Origin: Rhodoferax sp.
GTDB taxonomy: Bacteria; Pseudomonadota; Gammaproteobacteria; Burkholderiales; Burkholderiaceae_C
Length of the DNA: 14,139 nt
Direction of reading: 5' to 3'
NCBI GenBank assembly: GCA_028292305.1
Contig: JAQGMQ010000762.1
Coordinates: forward strand, 1 to 14,139
This document shows positions 1 to 7,251 of the stretch, in pieces. Each line of letters starts with the position of its first letter. Within the stretch, counting starts at the first letter, position 1. The notes beneath the pieces are model-generated. The model was not told the origin of the DNA, made no database searches, and worked only from the letters and a program-made list of their open reading frames with translations. The position numbers and the translations under genes are program-made.

Positions 1-683
1 ACCATCGCCGGGTTGTCGACACCCTGAGTCGGTTCGATCACGACGCCTTCCCGTTTCAAGTAGTCATCGACAACAGTGCGCAGCACGCGCGCCTTGTTGG
101 CCATGCCGACAAAGGGCTGGCCGACGAGCTGCTGCGGCCGCACAGATTTTTGCTTGACGAGCGCATGGTCGCTCGGCATCAGGACCACCAGCGGCTCCTG
201 CAGCACGGTGGTGTAGTCGAGGTCGAAGCCCGGCTCGGCCCGCATGAAGGCCAGGTCGAGTTTGCCGCGCGCCAGGGCGTCGGCCAGGTCGGGGGAGTAG
301 TCGCTGGAGACGGTGACATCGACGTTCTGCAACTCGTCGCGCAGCACGTTCATCGCCTGCGGCAGCCAGGACATTTCCTGCCCGGTCAGGAAACCCAGCG
401 CAAAGCGTTTCTTGGTGGGCAACACGGCGCGGCGCGCAGCCTCGACCGCCGCGTCGACCTGGCTCAGCGCCAGCCGTGCATGGTCGATGAAGGCCTTGCC
501 CGCGTCGGTCAGCTCCACGCCCCGCGCGCTGCGCCGCAGCAGCTCGACGCCGACCTGGTCTTCCAGATCGCGGATCTGCCGGCTCAACGAGGGCTGCGAG
601 GTGTGCAGGCGCTGCTCGGCCGCCAGCGTCAGGCTGCCGGTCTCGGCCACGGCGATGAAGTAACGCAGATGTCGCAGTTCCAT
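1..683 (-). CDS. LysR-type transcriptional regulator, 3' end cut by window edge
   Basis: The reverse frame reads without a stop from the ATG at 683 to the left edge, giving about 227 residues of a family usually near 300, so the C-terminus is missing. It opens MELRHLRYFIAVAETGSL and continues with the winged helix-turn-helix of LysR proteins (about residues 1-60, with LAAEQRLHTSQPSLSRQI as the recognition region). The effector-binding domain follows from about residue 90, with recognisable stretches such as SPDLADALARGKLDLAFMR. A GGAAG ribosome-binding site sits 5-9 bases upstream of the ATG. The gene is divergent from two SDR genes, the classic arrangement for a LysR activator and its target operon. 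That it controls them is inference; the effector cannot be read from sequence. It resembles the HcaR-like branch, but this is not certain. Confidence 0.93.
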   Translation of the reverse strand, partial: MELRHLRYFIAVAETGSLTLAAEQRLHTSQPSLSRQIRDLEDQVGVELLRRSARGVELTDAGKAFIDHARLALSQVDAAVEAARRAVLPTKKRFALGFLTGQEMSWLPQAMNVLRDELQNVDVTVSSDYSPDLADALARGKLDLAFMRAEPGFDLDYTTVLQEPLVVLMPSDHALVKQKSVRPQQLVGQPFVGMANKARVLRTVVDDYLKREGVVIEPTQGVDNPAM

Positions 684-721
684 TTCGTCTTCCCATGCTT
701 CCGAGGCATGCCATCCAGCTT

Positions 722-759
722 ACAAAGTCTTTGTGATGGCGGTCCTGAGTCCTTAGATT
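722..759 (+). promoter_or_regulatory. Candidate SDR-operon promoter with LysR operator palindrome
   Basis: The palindrome ACAAAG-T-CTTTGT lies at 722-734. It overlaps a -35-like TTGTGA (731-736), which is followed after 17 bases by a -10-like TAGATT (754-759); each box matches four of six consensus bases. GCCATC (710-715) and GATGGC (735-740) form a second, looser inverted repeat around it, and GGCATGCC (705-712) is an 8-base palindrome. LysR proteins typically bind dyads near the -35 of the divergent gene, so this is the best operator candidate in the 684-849 intergenic region. Everything beyond the base pattern is inference. Confidence 0.4.
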
Positions 760-849
760 CTCCCCCATGGAAGCGAAATTCACGGCTTTTGAAAGACCCG
801 CCGGAATGCCCGCCCCATACACCCCAGTTATATCTTCAAGGAACAGACC

Positions 850-1596
850 ATGAACGCTCCCGTCATCCTCATCACCGGTGCACTCACCGGCATCGGCCGC
901 ACCACCGCCCTCGCCTTCGCCCGCAATGGCGCGCAACTGGCCGTCTCCGGCCGGCGCGCCGCCGAAGGCAAGGCCCTGGAAGCCGAGCTGCAAGCGCTCG
1001 GCGCGCAGGCCATCTTCATCCAGGCCGACGTGCGGGTCGACGCCCAAGTGGCCGCGCTGGTGGACCAGACCGTGGCCCGCTTCGGCCGCATTGATGTGGC
1101 CGTGAACAACGCCGGCACCGAAGGCCGGCCCGGCCTGATCGTCAACCAGACGGCCGAGACCTATGCCGCCACCTTCGACACCAACGTGCTCGGCACCTTG
1201 CTGAGCATGAAGCACGAGCTGCGGGTGATGAACGCGCAGAAGAGCGGCAGCATCGTCAACATCTCGTCGACCTACGGTCACGAGGGCGCGGCTTTTGCCT
1301 CGGTCTATGCCGGCAGCAAACACGCGGTCGAAGGCTTCACGAAATCGGCCGCGCTGGAAGTCGCCGCATCCGGCGTGCGGGTCAACGCGGTCGCGCCCGG
1401 CCCGACCGACACCGGCATGCTGGACCGCTTCACCGGCACGCAGGAGAACAAGGCCGCGCTGGCCGCAGGCGTGCCGCTGGGCCGCGTCGGCAAGACCGAT
1501 GACATCGCCGGCGCCGTGCTGTTCCTCGCTTCGGAAGGCGCGGCCTTCGTGACGGGGCAGATCCTGACCGTCGACGGTGGCAAGACCGCCGGCTGA
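850..1596 (+). CDS. Short-chain dehydrogenase/reductase (SDR), classical type
   Basis: This 248-residue protein has the length of a classical SDR: an NAD(P)-dependent cytosolic oxidoreductase with a Rossmann fold. Visible landmarks are the cofactor motif TGALTGIG (9-16), NNAG (86-89), the structural Asn112, catalytic Ser140, Tyr153 and Lys157 (YAGSK), and the APGPTDTGM segment (182-190) after the active site. The C-terminal TGQILTVDGG is typical of the family, often auto-annotated as glucose 1-dehydrogenase. The substrate cannot be deduced. AAGGA at 838-842 is a good ribosome-binding site seven bases before the ATG. The gene is divergent from the LysR regulator and followed after 32 bases by a second SDR gene, so the two are probably cotranscribed. 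Function as a dehydrogenase is secure; physiological role is unknown. Confidence 0.95.
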   Translation: MNAPVILITGALTGIGRTTALAFARNGAQLAVSGRRAAEGKALEAELQALGAQAIFIQADVRVDAQVAALVDQTVARFGRIDVAVNNAGTEGRPGLIVNQTAETYAATFDTNVLGTLLSMKHELRVMNAQKSGSIVNISSTYGHEGAAFASVYAGSKHAVEGFTKSAALEVAASGVRVNAVAPGPTDTGMLDRFTGTQENKAALAAGVPLGRVGKTDDIAGAVLFLASEGAAFVTGQILTVDGGKTAG

Positions 1597-1628
1597 GACG
1601 CATCGACCTCACCCCACAGGAGCCAACC

Positions 1629-2384
1629 ATGAACCCTCTACATTCCCTCACAGGCAAGACCGCGCTGGTGACCGGCGCTTCCCGCGGCATCGGCCGCGCC
1701 ACCGCGCTGGCGCTGGCCCACGCCGGTGCGCAGGTGCTGGTGCACTACGGCAGCGGCGAAGCGGAAGCCGCCGCCGTGGTGGACGAAATCCGCCGCGCTG
1801 GCGGCAAGGCCGAGAAGGTGGCCGCCGACCTGCGCGCACCGGACGGCCCCCACCTGCTGGCCCAGCGGGTGCGCGCTGTCATCGGTGGACGACTTGACGT
1901 ACTGGTGGCCAACGCCGGCATCGCCAGGGATGCGTCCATCGAAGACACCAGCGTGGAAGACTTCGACGCGCTCTTTGCGGTGAACGTGCGCGCGCCATTC
2001 TTCCTGGTGCAGCAGCTGTTGCCGGCGCTGTCCAAGGGCAGCAGCATCGTGCTGGTGTCGTCGCTGGCGGCGCACGCCGCGGTGGGCACGCTGTCCGCGT
2101 ATTCGGCCACCAAGGGAGCCGTCGACACCCTGGTCAAACACTTCGCGGCGGCGCTGGGCGCGCGCGGCATCCGCGTCAACGCCGTGGCGCCGGGCGTGGT
2201 GGCCACCGAGATGTCCAGCTTCACCAAGACCGATGCCGGCCGCGCCGCCACCCTGGGCATGCAGGCCTTGCAACGCCTGGCCCAACCGGACGACATCGCC
2301 GCAGCCATCGCCTTCCTCGCCTCGGACGAGGCGCGCTGGATCACCGGCGACACGCTGCGGGTGGACGGCGGCTCGAAGCTTTGA
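1629..2384 (+). CDS. Second SDR oxidoreductase, FabG-like
   Basis: This 251-residue classical SDR has TGASRGIG at 15-22, ANAG at 94-97 (Ala in place of the first Asn of NNAG), Asn119, Ser145, Tyr158 and Lys162, and ends with the usual GDTLRVDGG. It is FabG-like in style (3-oxoacyl-ACP reductase family), but that assignment is not specific because many SDRs share it, and no fatty-acid synthesis genes are nearby. A strong CAGGAG (1617-1622) lies six bases before the ATG, and the gap to the preceding SDR is only 32 bases, supporting an operon. The two SDRs differ clearly in sequence, so they are not a recent duplication and could act on successive intermediates. Its stop codon is one base from that of the convergent GGDEF gene. 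Confidence 0.95.
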   Translation: MNPLHSLTGKTALVTGASRGIGRATALALAHAGAQVLVHYGSGEAEAAAVVDEIRRAGGKAEKVAADLRAPDGPHLLAQRVRAVIGGRLDVLVANAGIARDASIEDTSVEDFDALFAVNVRAPFFLVQQLLPALSKGSSIVLVSSLAAHAAVGTLSAYSATKGAVDTLVKHFAAALGARGIRVNAVAPGVVATEMSSFTKTDAGRAATLGMQALQRLAQPDDIAAAIAFLASDEARWITGDTLRVDGGSKL

Positions 2385-2385
2385 G

Positions 2386-3999
2386 CTACCCCCGCACCCG
2401 TCCCTTCGCCTTGAACATCGCCTGGTCGCTGCGCAACAACAAGCCGGCGGCGGTGTCTTCGGCTGCTGACTCGGCCACGCCGATGCTCACGCCCACACGC
2501 AGGTCGGGCCAGCGGTCCCAGCGCAAGGCGGCCACCGCGGCCTCGATGCGTGCACACACGGCCTCGGCGGCGGCGAGCTGGGTGTGGGCGAACAGCACCA
2601 CGAATTCGTCGCCACCCAGTCGGGCGGGCAGGTCGGAGTCGCGCACCGCCGCGCGGATCGCCTGGGCGACGGTGCGCAGCACTTCGTCGCCGGCGGCGTG
2701 CGAATAACGGTCGTTGATGCTTTTGAAGGCGTCGAGGTCGATCACGGCCACGCAGGTGGGGCGCCGCGGATGCGGCATGCCGGCCAGCGCGGTCGCCAGT
2801 TGGGCTTCGAAGCGGCGGCGGTTGGCGATGCCGGTGAGGGTGTCTTCGAACGACAGCCGCTCGAGTTCGTTGGCGTGCTGGGCCAGCCGTTGCAGGTCGC
2901 GGGCGCTGGCGCGGATGTCGAGCTGGGCCTGCACCACGCGGTGCCGGCTTTGCAGGCCGTCGGCGCGCACCCGCAGCTGGCGTTCGCGGTAGCGGCGCTC
3001 TTCACGCAGCGCCAGCGCGAGCTGGCCCTGCCGCGTGTCGATCTGGATCAACAGCAGGTGACCGATGTACGCCATCTGCTCGAACTCGGCCTCGGCGGCG
3101 CGTTCAATCAGCAGCGCGGCTTCGCGCCGGGCGCCAGGCGCGTCGTGTTGCGCCCAGTGCAGCTCGGCCCGCACCCAGTGCACCACGAAGTTGGCGACCT
3201 GTGCGTAATGGCCCGGGCGTGAAGGGTCTTGCGCCGCGTCGAGCCAGCTCTGGGCCGCGCCGAACTCACCATGCCAGCAGCACAACAGCGCGCGCACGCA
3301 GCGGCCGAACCGCTGCAGCACCGAACGCACGCCGGGCAGGCCGGGGAAAGGCGTGTCGCCATCGAACAGCGCATCGCACAGGTCCATGCGCTGCTGCAAT
3401 GTGGCGGTACCGGGCAGCGTGCCGGTGAAATACCGCTCCTTGAACATCCGCACGGCTTCGAGCCAGGCCAGGTTCATGCGTGGCAGCAGGACGTTGCTCC
3501 CGGCGGGGTACAGCAGGGCCAGCCGCTCGGCCTGGCGCAGCGCCGCTTCGGCCTCGCCAAAACTCTTGCTCCACAGGTAGGCCACGCCAAGGTAGTTGTA
3601 CAGCGTGACCTGGCCCGGTCCGGGCGGCAGCAGGTCGCCGAGCTTGACGCTGAGAAGGCCAGCCTCGACGGCTTCGGCATCACGCCCGAGGTAGCTGTTG
3701 GCATGGGCCAGCAGCGACAAGGCCTCGCATTCGGCGGCCAGGTTGCCATCGATCTGAAAGATTTGTGCGGCGCGCTGCACCGCGTCGACCGCGCGGCGAA
3801 AGCGCCCGAGCACGCGGTCGTATTGCGCCAGCGCCATCAGCGCCTGGGCTTGCAGCGGCCGGTCGGCGTGTTCCTCGGCCGTCTTCAATACCGCATAGGC
3901 CTGGTTGCGCGCCGACTCGACCTGGTTGGTCTCGAGCAGCACACGCGCGGCATCGAGCCGGGCCAGCATTTCGCCACGTTGGGGCGATTGAGCGTTCAT
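2386..3999 (-). CDS. TPR-like/GGDEF diguanylate cyclase
   Basis: The protein of about 537 residues makes cyclic di-GMP from GTP. Numbering from the ATG at 4005, the GGDEF domain spans about 383-539, with DTLTGIANRR (388-397), metal-binding Asp423 in VIDLDAFK, the active motif GGDEF (464-468) and SIGVA (507-511). RDSD at 455-458, five residues before GGDEF, is an intact RxxD inhibitory site, so product feedback is expected. The first 330 residues are helical and Ala/Leu-rich with TPR-like pairs (for example 51-85 and 137-165); a charged, probably coiled-coil stretch (335-385) links the halves. No membrane segment or signal peptide is visible, so it should be cytosolic. I prefer the ATG at 3999 (MNAQSPQR) because a GGA lies six bases upstream; the ATG at 4005 is in frame and adds two residues. 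Confidence 0.92.
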   Translation of the reverse strand: MNAQSPQRGEMLARLDAARVLLETNQVESARNQAYAVLKTAEEHADRPLQAQALMALAQYDRVLGRFRRAVDAVQRAAQIFQIDGNLAAECEALSLLAHANSYLGRDAEAVEAGLLSVKLGDLLPPGPGQVTLYNYLGVAYLWSKSFGEAEAALRQAERLALLYPAGSNVLLPRMNLAWLEAVRMFKERYFTGTLPGTATLQQRMDLCDALFDGDTPFPGLPGVRSVLQRFGRCVRALLCCWHGEFGAAQSWLDAAQDPSRPGHYAQVANFVVHWVRAELHWAQHDAPGARREAALLIERAAEAEFEQMAYIGHLLLIQIDTRQGQLALALREERRYRERQLRVRADGLQSRHRVVQAQLDIRASARDLQRLAQHANELERLSFEDTLTGIANRRRFEAQLATALAGMPHPRRPTCVAVIDLDAFKSINDRYSHAAGDEVLRTVAQAIRAAVRDSDLPARLGGDEFVVLFAHTQLAAAEAVCARIEAAVAALRWDRWPDLRVGVSIGVAESAAEDTAAGLLLRSDQAMFKAKGRVRG

Positions 4000-4005
4000 G
4001 CACAT

Positions 4006-4190
4006 TCCAGTTGGGCAAACATCGGGCCACGCGGCAGCAGATCGGCTGCTCGTTGGTTCAGGCCAATGTAACCGAAGGTGTCATCAGACGATGAATCAGC
4101 GACAGTAGGCGCCGCGCAGCGGGGGCATTCGAACGACAGGCGGCGTAACGGGTGAAAATAGCTGTTCCGCCGCGAGCCCACTACACCCCC
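4006..4190. promoter_or_regulatory. Divergent intergenic region between GGDEF gene and AlaX gene
   Basis: This 185-base space must hold the start signals of both divergent genes. No convincing -35/-10 pair is visible on either strand. The clearest structure is TCATC-AGAC-GATGA (4081-4094), a perfect 5-base inverted repeat; GCAGC and GCTGC form another near 4032-4047. Neither matches an operator known to me, so they are recorded only as candidates. Confidence 0.3.
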
Positions 4191-4958
4191 ATGACGCAAG
4201 ACCTTTTCCGCCAGGACGCCTACCTCACCCAATGCGCCGCCAGCGTGACGGCCATCACCGAACAGGGCATCGTGCTGGACCGCACCGTGTTCTATCCGCT
4301 GGGCGGTGGCCAGGCGGGCGACAGCGGCACCCTGGTGCTGGCCGACGGTACCGTGCTGGCCATCGCCGACACGCGCAAGGGCAAGGACGCCGAGGGCCAT
4401 GCCACGGCCGACATCGTGCACGTGCCGGCACCGGGGCAGGAAGAAGCGCTGGCGCGGCTCAAGACTGGCGACACCGTCACCGCACGCATCGACTGGCAGC
4501 GGCGCCACCGGCTGATGCGCTTTCACACCGCCACCCACCTGCTGTGCCACCTGGTGCCGCAGCTGGTGAACGGCTGCTCGATCACGCCCGACTACGCGCG
4601 CCTGGACTTCAACATGACCGACCCGCTGGACAAGGACACACTCACCGCCGGCATTGCCCGGCTGGTGGCCGCGGCGCATCCGCTCACGGTGGGCGAGATC
4701 ACCGATGCCGAGCTGGACGCCAACCCGGCGCTGGTGAAAAGCATGTCGGTGCAGCCGCCGCGGGGCTCGGGCCGCATCCGCACCATCCACATTGGCAGTG
4801 AAGCGCTGATCGACCTGCAGCCCTGCGGCGGCACACACGTGGCCAACACGGTGGAGATCGGCGCGGTGGTGGTGACCAAGATCGAAAAGAAGTCGGCGAC
4901 CACGCGGCGGGTGGTGCTGGGCTTCGCGCCGGTGGCCGAGCCGGCAGCGCCGCAATAG
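4191..4958 (+). CDS. alaX: Alanyl-tRNA editing protein (AlaX family)
   Basis: This 255-residue protein is a stand-alone relative of the alanyl-tRNA synthetase editing domain; the family hydrolyses Ser (and Gly) wrongly attached to tRNA-Ala. The N-terminal part carries FYPLGGGQAGDSG (34-46), the AlaRS-like GGGQ motif, with Ala where Pro is frequent. The zinc-binding residues are complete: HTATH (His112, His116) and CGGTH (Cys212, His216). Length and the N-terminal beta domain fit the medium AlaX type. I chose the ATG at 4191 because MTQDLFRQDAYL matches the usual family N-terminus; an in-frame GTG at 4152 would add 13 unremarkable residues. Neither start has a clear ribosome-binding site. The DsbD-like gene begins 42 bases downstream on the same strand, which could be cotranscription without functional linkage. 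Confidence 0.93.
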   Translation: MTQDLFRQDAYLTQCAASVTAITEQGIVLDRTVFYPLGGGQAGDSGTLVLADGTVLAIADTRKGKDAEGHATADIVHVPAPGQEEALARLKTGDTVTARIDWQRRHRLMRFHTATHLLCHLVPQLVNGCSITPDYARLDFNMTDPLDKDTLTAGIARLVAAAHPLTVGEITDAELDANPALVKSMSVQPPRGSGRIRTIHIGSEALIDLQPCGGTHVANTVEIGAVVVTKIEKKSATTRRVVLGFAPVAEPAAPQ

Positions 4959-5000
4959 GGCAGCAGGAACTTAGCCCGCCGTTCCCGCTCCCACACCGCA

Positions 5001-7166
5001 ATGCTGCGCCGCCCTGCCCTCTCCCTGCTGCTTCGGTCTGCCGTTCTGCTGACGGCCCTGGGCGCGACCGCGCTCGGCGCCTGGGCCCAGAGTGCCGCCA
5101 AGAACACCGTGACCACGCCGCAGGTCAAGGCCGAACTCATGGCCCACGCGCCCAACGGGGTGGGCGCTGGCGAGACGGTGTGGGTGGGCCTGCAACTCAC
5201 GCACCAGCCCGAGTGGCACACCTACTGGAAGAACTCCGGCGACTCCGGCCTGCCGACGCAGCTCGAATGGACGCTGCCGCCCGGCGTGATGGCCGGCGAC
5301 ATCGCCTGGCCGGTGCCGAAGAAGATCCCGATCGGCAACCTGGCCAACTACGGCTACGACAACACCGTGCTGCTGCCCGTGCCGCTGACCGTCACGCCCG
5401 ACTTCAAGCCGTCGCTGCTGGCCAGCGAGCTCGAGGTGAAGCTCAAGGCGGCCTGGCTGGTGTGCCGCAAGGAATGCATCCCCGAAGAAGGCGAGTTCGT
5501 GCTGAAGATCCCGGTGCGCAGCTCGACCGGCATCAACGGCGCCGCCTTCGACGCTGCACAAAAAGCGCAGCCGAAACACCTGCCCGCGGGCGGGAGCATC
5601 GCCGTGAATGGCCAGGCGCTGCAGGTCAGCGTGCCGGGGCTGCCGGCCGCCCTGCGCGGCAAGACGCTGGAGTTCTTCCCCGAAACCGGCGAAGTGATCG
5701 AAACCGCGGCGCCCTATACCCAGAGTTGGCAGGGCGACGTATGGACCGCCAGCGTGCCTCTGTCAGCCCAGCGCAGCCAAAGCCCCACGCTGATGCCGGT
5801 GGTGCTGGCCATCGGTGCCGACGGCGCACGCGAGGCCTGGCGCAGCGAGGCCAAGGTGACGACCGCCTGGCCGAGCACGGCCGCGCCCGCCGCCGTTTCG
5901 CCCGCGCTGCAGGCGGCGCTGGCCGGCAATGCGGCGTCCATCTCGATCTCGTCTTCCACGCCCAGCCTGACCCTGGCCGCGGCGCTTCTGGGCGCGTTGC
6001 TCGGCGGGCTGATCCTGAACCTGATGCCCTGTGTGTTTCCCATCCTGGCGATCAAGGTGGTCGGCTTCGCGCGGCATGCCGGCAATGGGCGGGCCCGGCG
6101 CGTGGGCGGCGCGGCTTACACCGCCGGCGTGGTCGTGTCGTTCCTGGCACTGGGCGGGCTGATGCTGGCGCTGCGCGCGGCGGGGGCGCAACTGGGCTGG
6201 GGCTTCCAGCTGCAGTCGCCGGCGATGGTGGCGGCGCTGGCGCTGCTGTTCACGGTGATCGCCCTCAACCTGGCCGGCCTGTTCGAATTCGGCCAGTTCC
6301 TGCCGGGCCGGCTGGCGGCGCTGGAGGCCCGCAACCCGGCTGCCAACGCATTTCTCTCAGGCGTGCTGGCGGTGGCCATCGCCTCGCCCTGCACCGCCCC
6401 GTTCATGGGCGCATCGCTCGGCCTGGCCGTCGGCTTGCCGGCGGTGCAGGCGCTGGCGGTGTTCGGCGCCATCGGCATCGGCATGGCCCTGCCGTATCTG
6501 CTGGCGAGCTGGGTACCGGCCGTGGCCGGCTGGCTGCCGCGCCCCGGCGCCTGGATGGACACCCTGCGCCGCTTCATGGCCTTCCCGATGTTCGCCACCG
6601 TGGCCTGGCTGGTCTGGGTGCTGGGCCAGCAGAGCGGCATCGACGGCGCAGGTGCGCTGCTGGCGCTGCTGGTGGCGGTGAGCGCGGTGTTGTGGGCGCT
6701 GACGCTCAGAGGCCGCACGCGGCTGGTGGTGGCCGGGCTGTCGGCGGTGGTGCTGGCGCTGCTGGCCGGCGCGATCGGCGGCAACGTGGTGGCGGCCGAG
6801 GGGCCGGCACGCAACGCCGCAGCCGGCGAACGCTGGCAAGCCTGGGCGCCGGGCCGGGTCGAGCAGGCGCTGGCCGCCGGCCAACCGGTGATGGTGGACT
6901 TCACCGCCGCCTGGTGCGTCACCTGCCAATACAACAAGAAGACCACGCTGGCCAATGCCGAGGTGCTGGCCGACCTGCAAGCCAAGCAGGTGCAGCTGCT
7001 GCGTGCCGACTGGACGCGCCGCGATCCCGACATCACCGCCGCGCTGGGCCGCCTGGGCCGCAGCGGCGTGCCCGTGTATGTGCTCTACAAAGCCGGCAGC
7101 CCGCCGGTGGTTCTGTCGGAAGTATTGGCCGTGGACGAGCTGCGCGCGGCCATCACCAAGCTTTGA
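5001..7166 (+). CDS. dsbD: Thiol:disulfide interchange protein, DsbD/ScsB-like
   Basis: This 721-residue inner-membrane protein moves reducing equivalents from cytosolic thioredoxin to the periplasm. A signal peptide is expected at 1-29 (cleavage after AWA). The periplasmic N-terminal domain contains WHTYWKNSGDSGLP (72-85), a hallmark of ScsB-type DsbD relatives, and the cysteine pair C155/C159 (VCRKEC). About eight membrane segments span 322-594, with the two redox cysteines in MPCVFP (C344) and SPCTAP (C464). The C-terminal thioredoxin domain has WCVTC (C639/C642). These six are the only cysteines, exactly the set needed for the three-step relay. The ScsB-like N-terminus is the reason to read it as DsbD/ScsB rather than strict E. 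coli-type DsbD. No good ribosome-binding site is visible. An exported redoxin gene follows after 85 bases and is a natural electron acceptor. Confidence 0.93.
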   Translation: MLRRPALSLLLRSAVLLTALGATALGAWAQSAAKNTVTTPQVKAELMAHAPNGVGAGETVWVGLQLTHQPEWHTYWKNSGDSGLPTQLEWTLPPGVMAGDIAWPVPKKIPIGNLANYGYDNTVLLPVPLTVTPDFKPSLLASELEVKLKAAWLVCRKECIPEEGEFVLKIPVRSSTGINGAAFDAAQKAQPKHLPAGGSIAVNGQALQVSVPGLPAALRGKTLEFFPETGEVIETAAPYTQSWQGDVWTASVPLSAQRSQSPTLMPVVLAIGADGAREAWRSEAKVTTAWPSTAAPAAVSPALQAALAGNAASISISSSTPSLTLAAALLGALLGGLILNLMPCVFPILAIKVVGFARHAGNGRARRVGGAAYTAGVVVSFLALGGLMLALRAAGAQLGWGFQLQSPAMVAALALLFTVIALNLAGLFEFGQFLPGRLAALEARNPAANAFLSGVLAVAIASPCTAPFMGASLGLAVGLPAVQALAVFGAIGIGMALPYLLASWVPAVAGWLPRPGAWMDTLRRFMAFPMFATVAWLVWVLGQQSGIDGAGALLALLVAVSAVLWALTLRGRTRLVVAGLSAVVLALLAGAIGGNVVAAEGPARNAAAGERWQAWAPGRVEQALAAGQPVMVDFTAAWCVTCQYNKKTTLANAEVLADLQAKQVQLLRADWTRRDPDITAALGRLGRSGVPVYVLYKAGSPPVVLSEVLAVDELRAAITKL

Positions 7167-7219
7167 TCTTGTAAATTGCGACGGCCGGGCCGGCCTTCGC
7201 ATGACGGTTCTGCAACCGG

Positions 7220-7233
7220 GGTGGCTTGCCACC
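7220..7233 (+). promoter_or_regulatory. Inverted repeat upstream of the redoxin ribosome-binding site
   Basis: GGTGGC-TT-GCCACC is a perfect 6-base inverted repeat lying eight bases before the AAGGAG of the redoxin gene, within the 85-base gap after the DsbD-like gene. It could fold as a short hairpin in the transcript, tuning translation or attenuating readthrough, or be a protein-binding dyad. The tail TCTTTCC is too poor in T for a standard terminator. Role is unproven. Confidence 0.3.
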
Positions 7234-7251
7234 TCTTTCCAAGGAGTCGAC

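Noticed and set aside
64..1323. A 419-codon reverse frame spanning the LysR gene and the first SDR gene
   Set aside because: It crosses the divergent promoter region and both genes are well supported in other frames, so it is a compositional shadow.
2233..2707. Short forward frames across the SDR/GGDEF junction
   Set aside because: They overlap the strongly supported SDR and GGDEF genes in other frames, and lack ribosome-binding sites and recognisable motifs.
3996..4955. A 319-codon reverse frame opposite AlaX
   Set aside because: No family motif; AlaX on the forward strand has all zinc ligands and the GGGQ motif.
5180..7174. A 664-codon forward frame inside the DsbD-like gene
   Set aside because: It is Arg/Gly/Ala-rich with no motif and fully overlaps a gene with complete DsbD-family signatures in the other frame.
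6955..7251. N-terminal extension of the redoxin frame into the DsbD-like gene
   Set aside because: The extension is Cys/Arg/Pro-rich out-of-frame reading of the thioredoxin domain, while the ATG at 7252 has a strong AAGGAG and starts a normal signal peptide.
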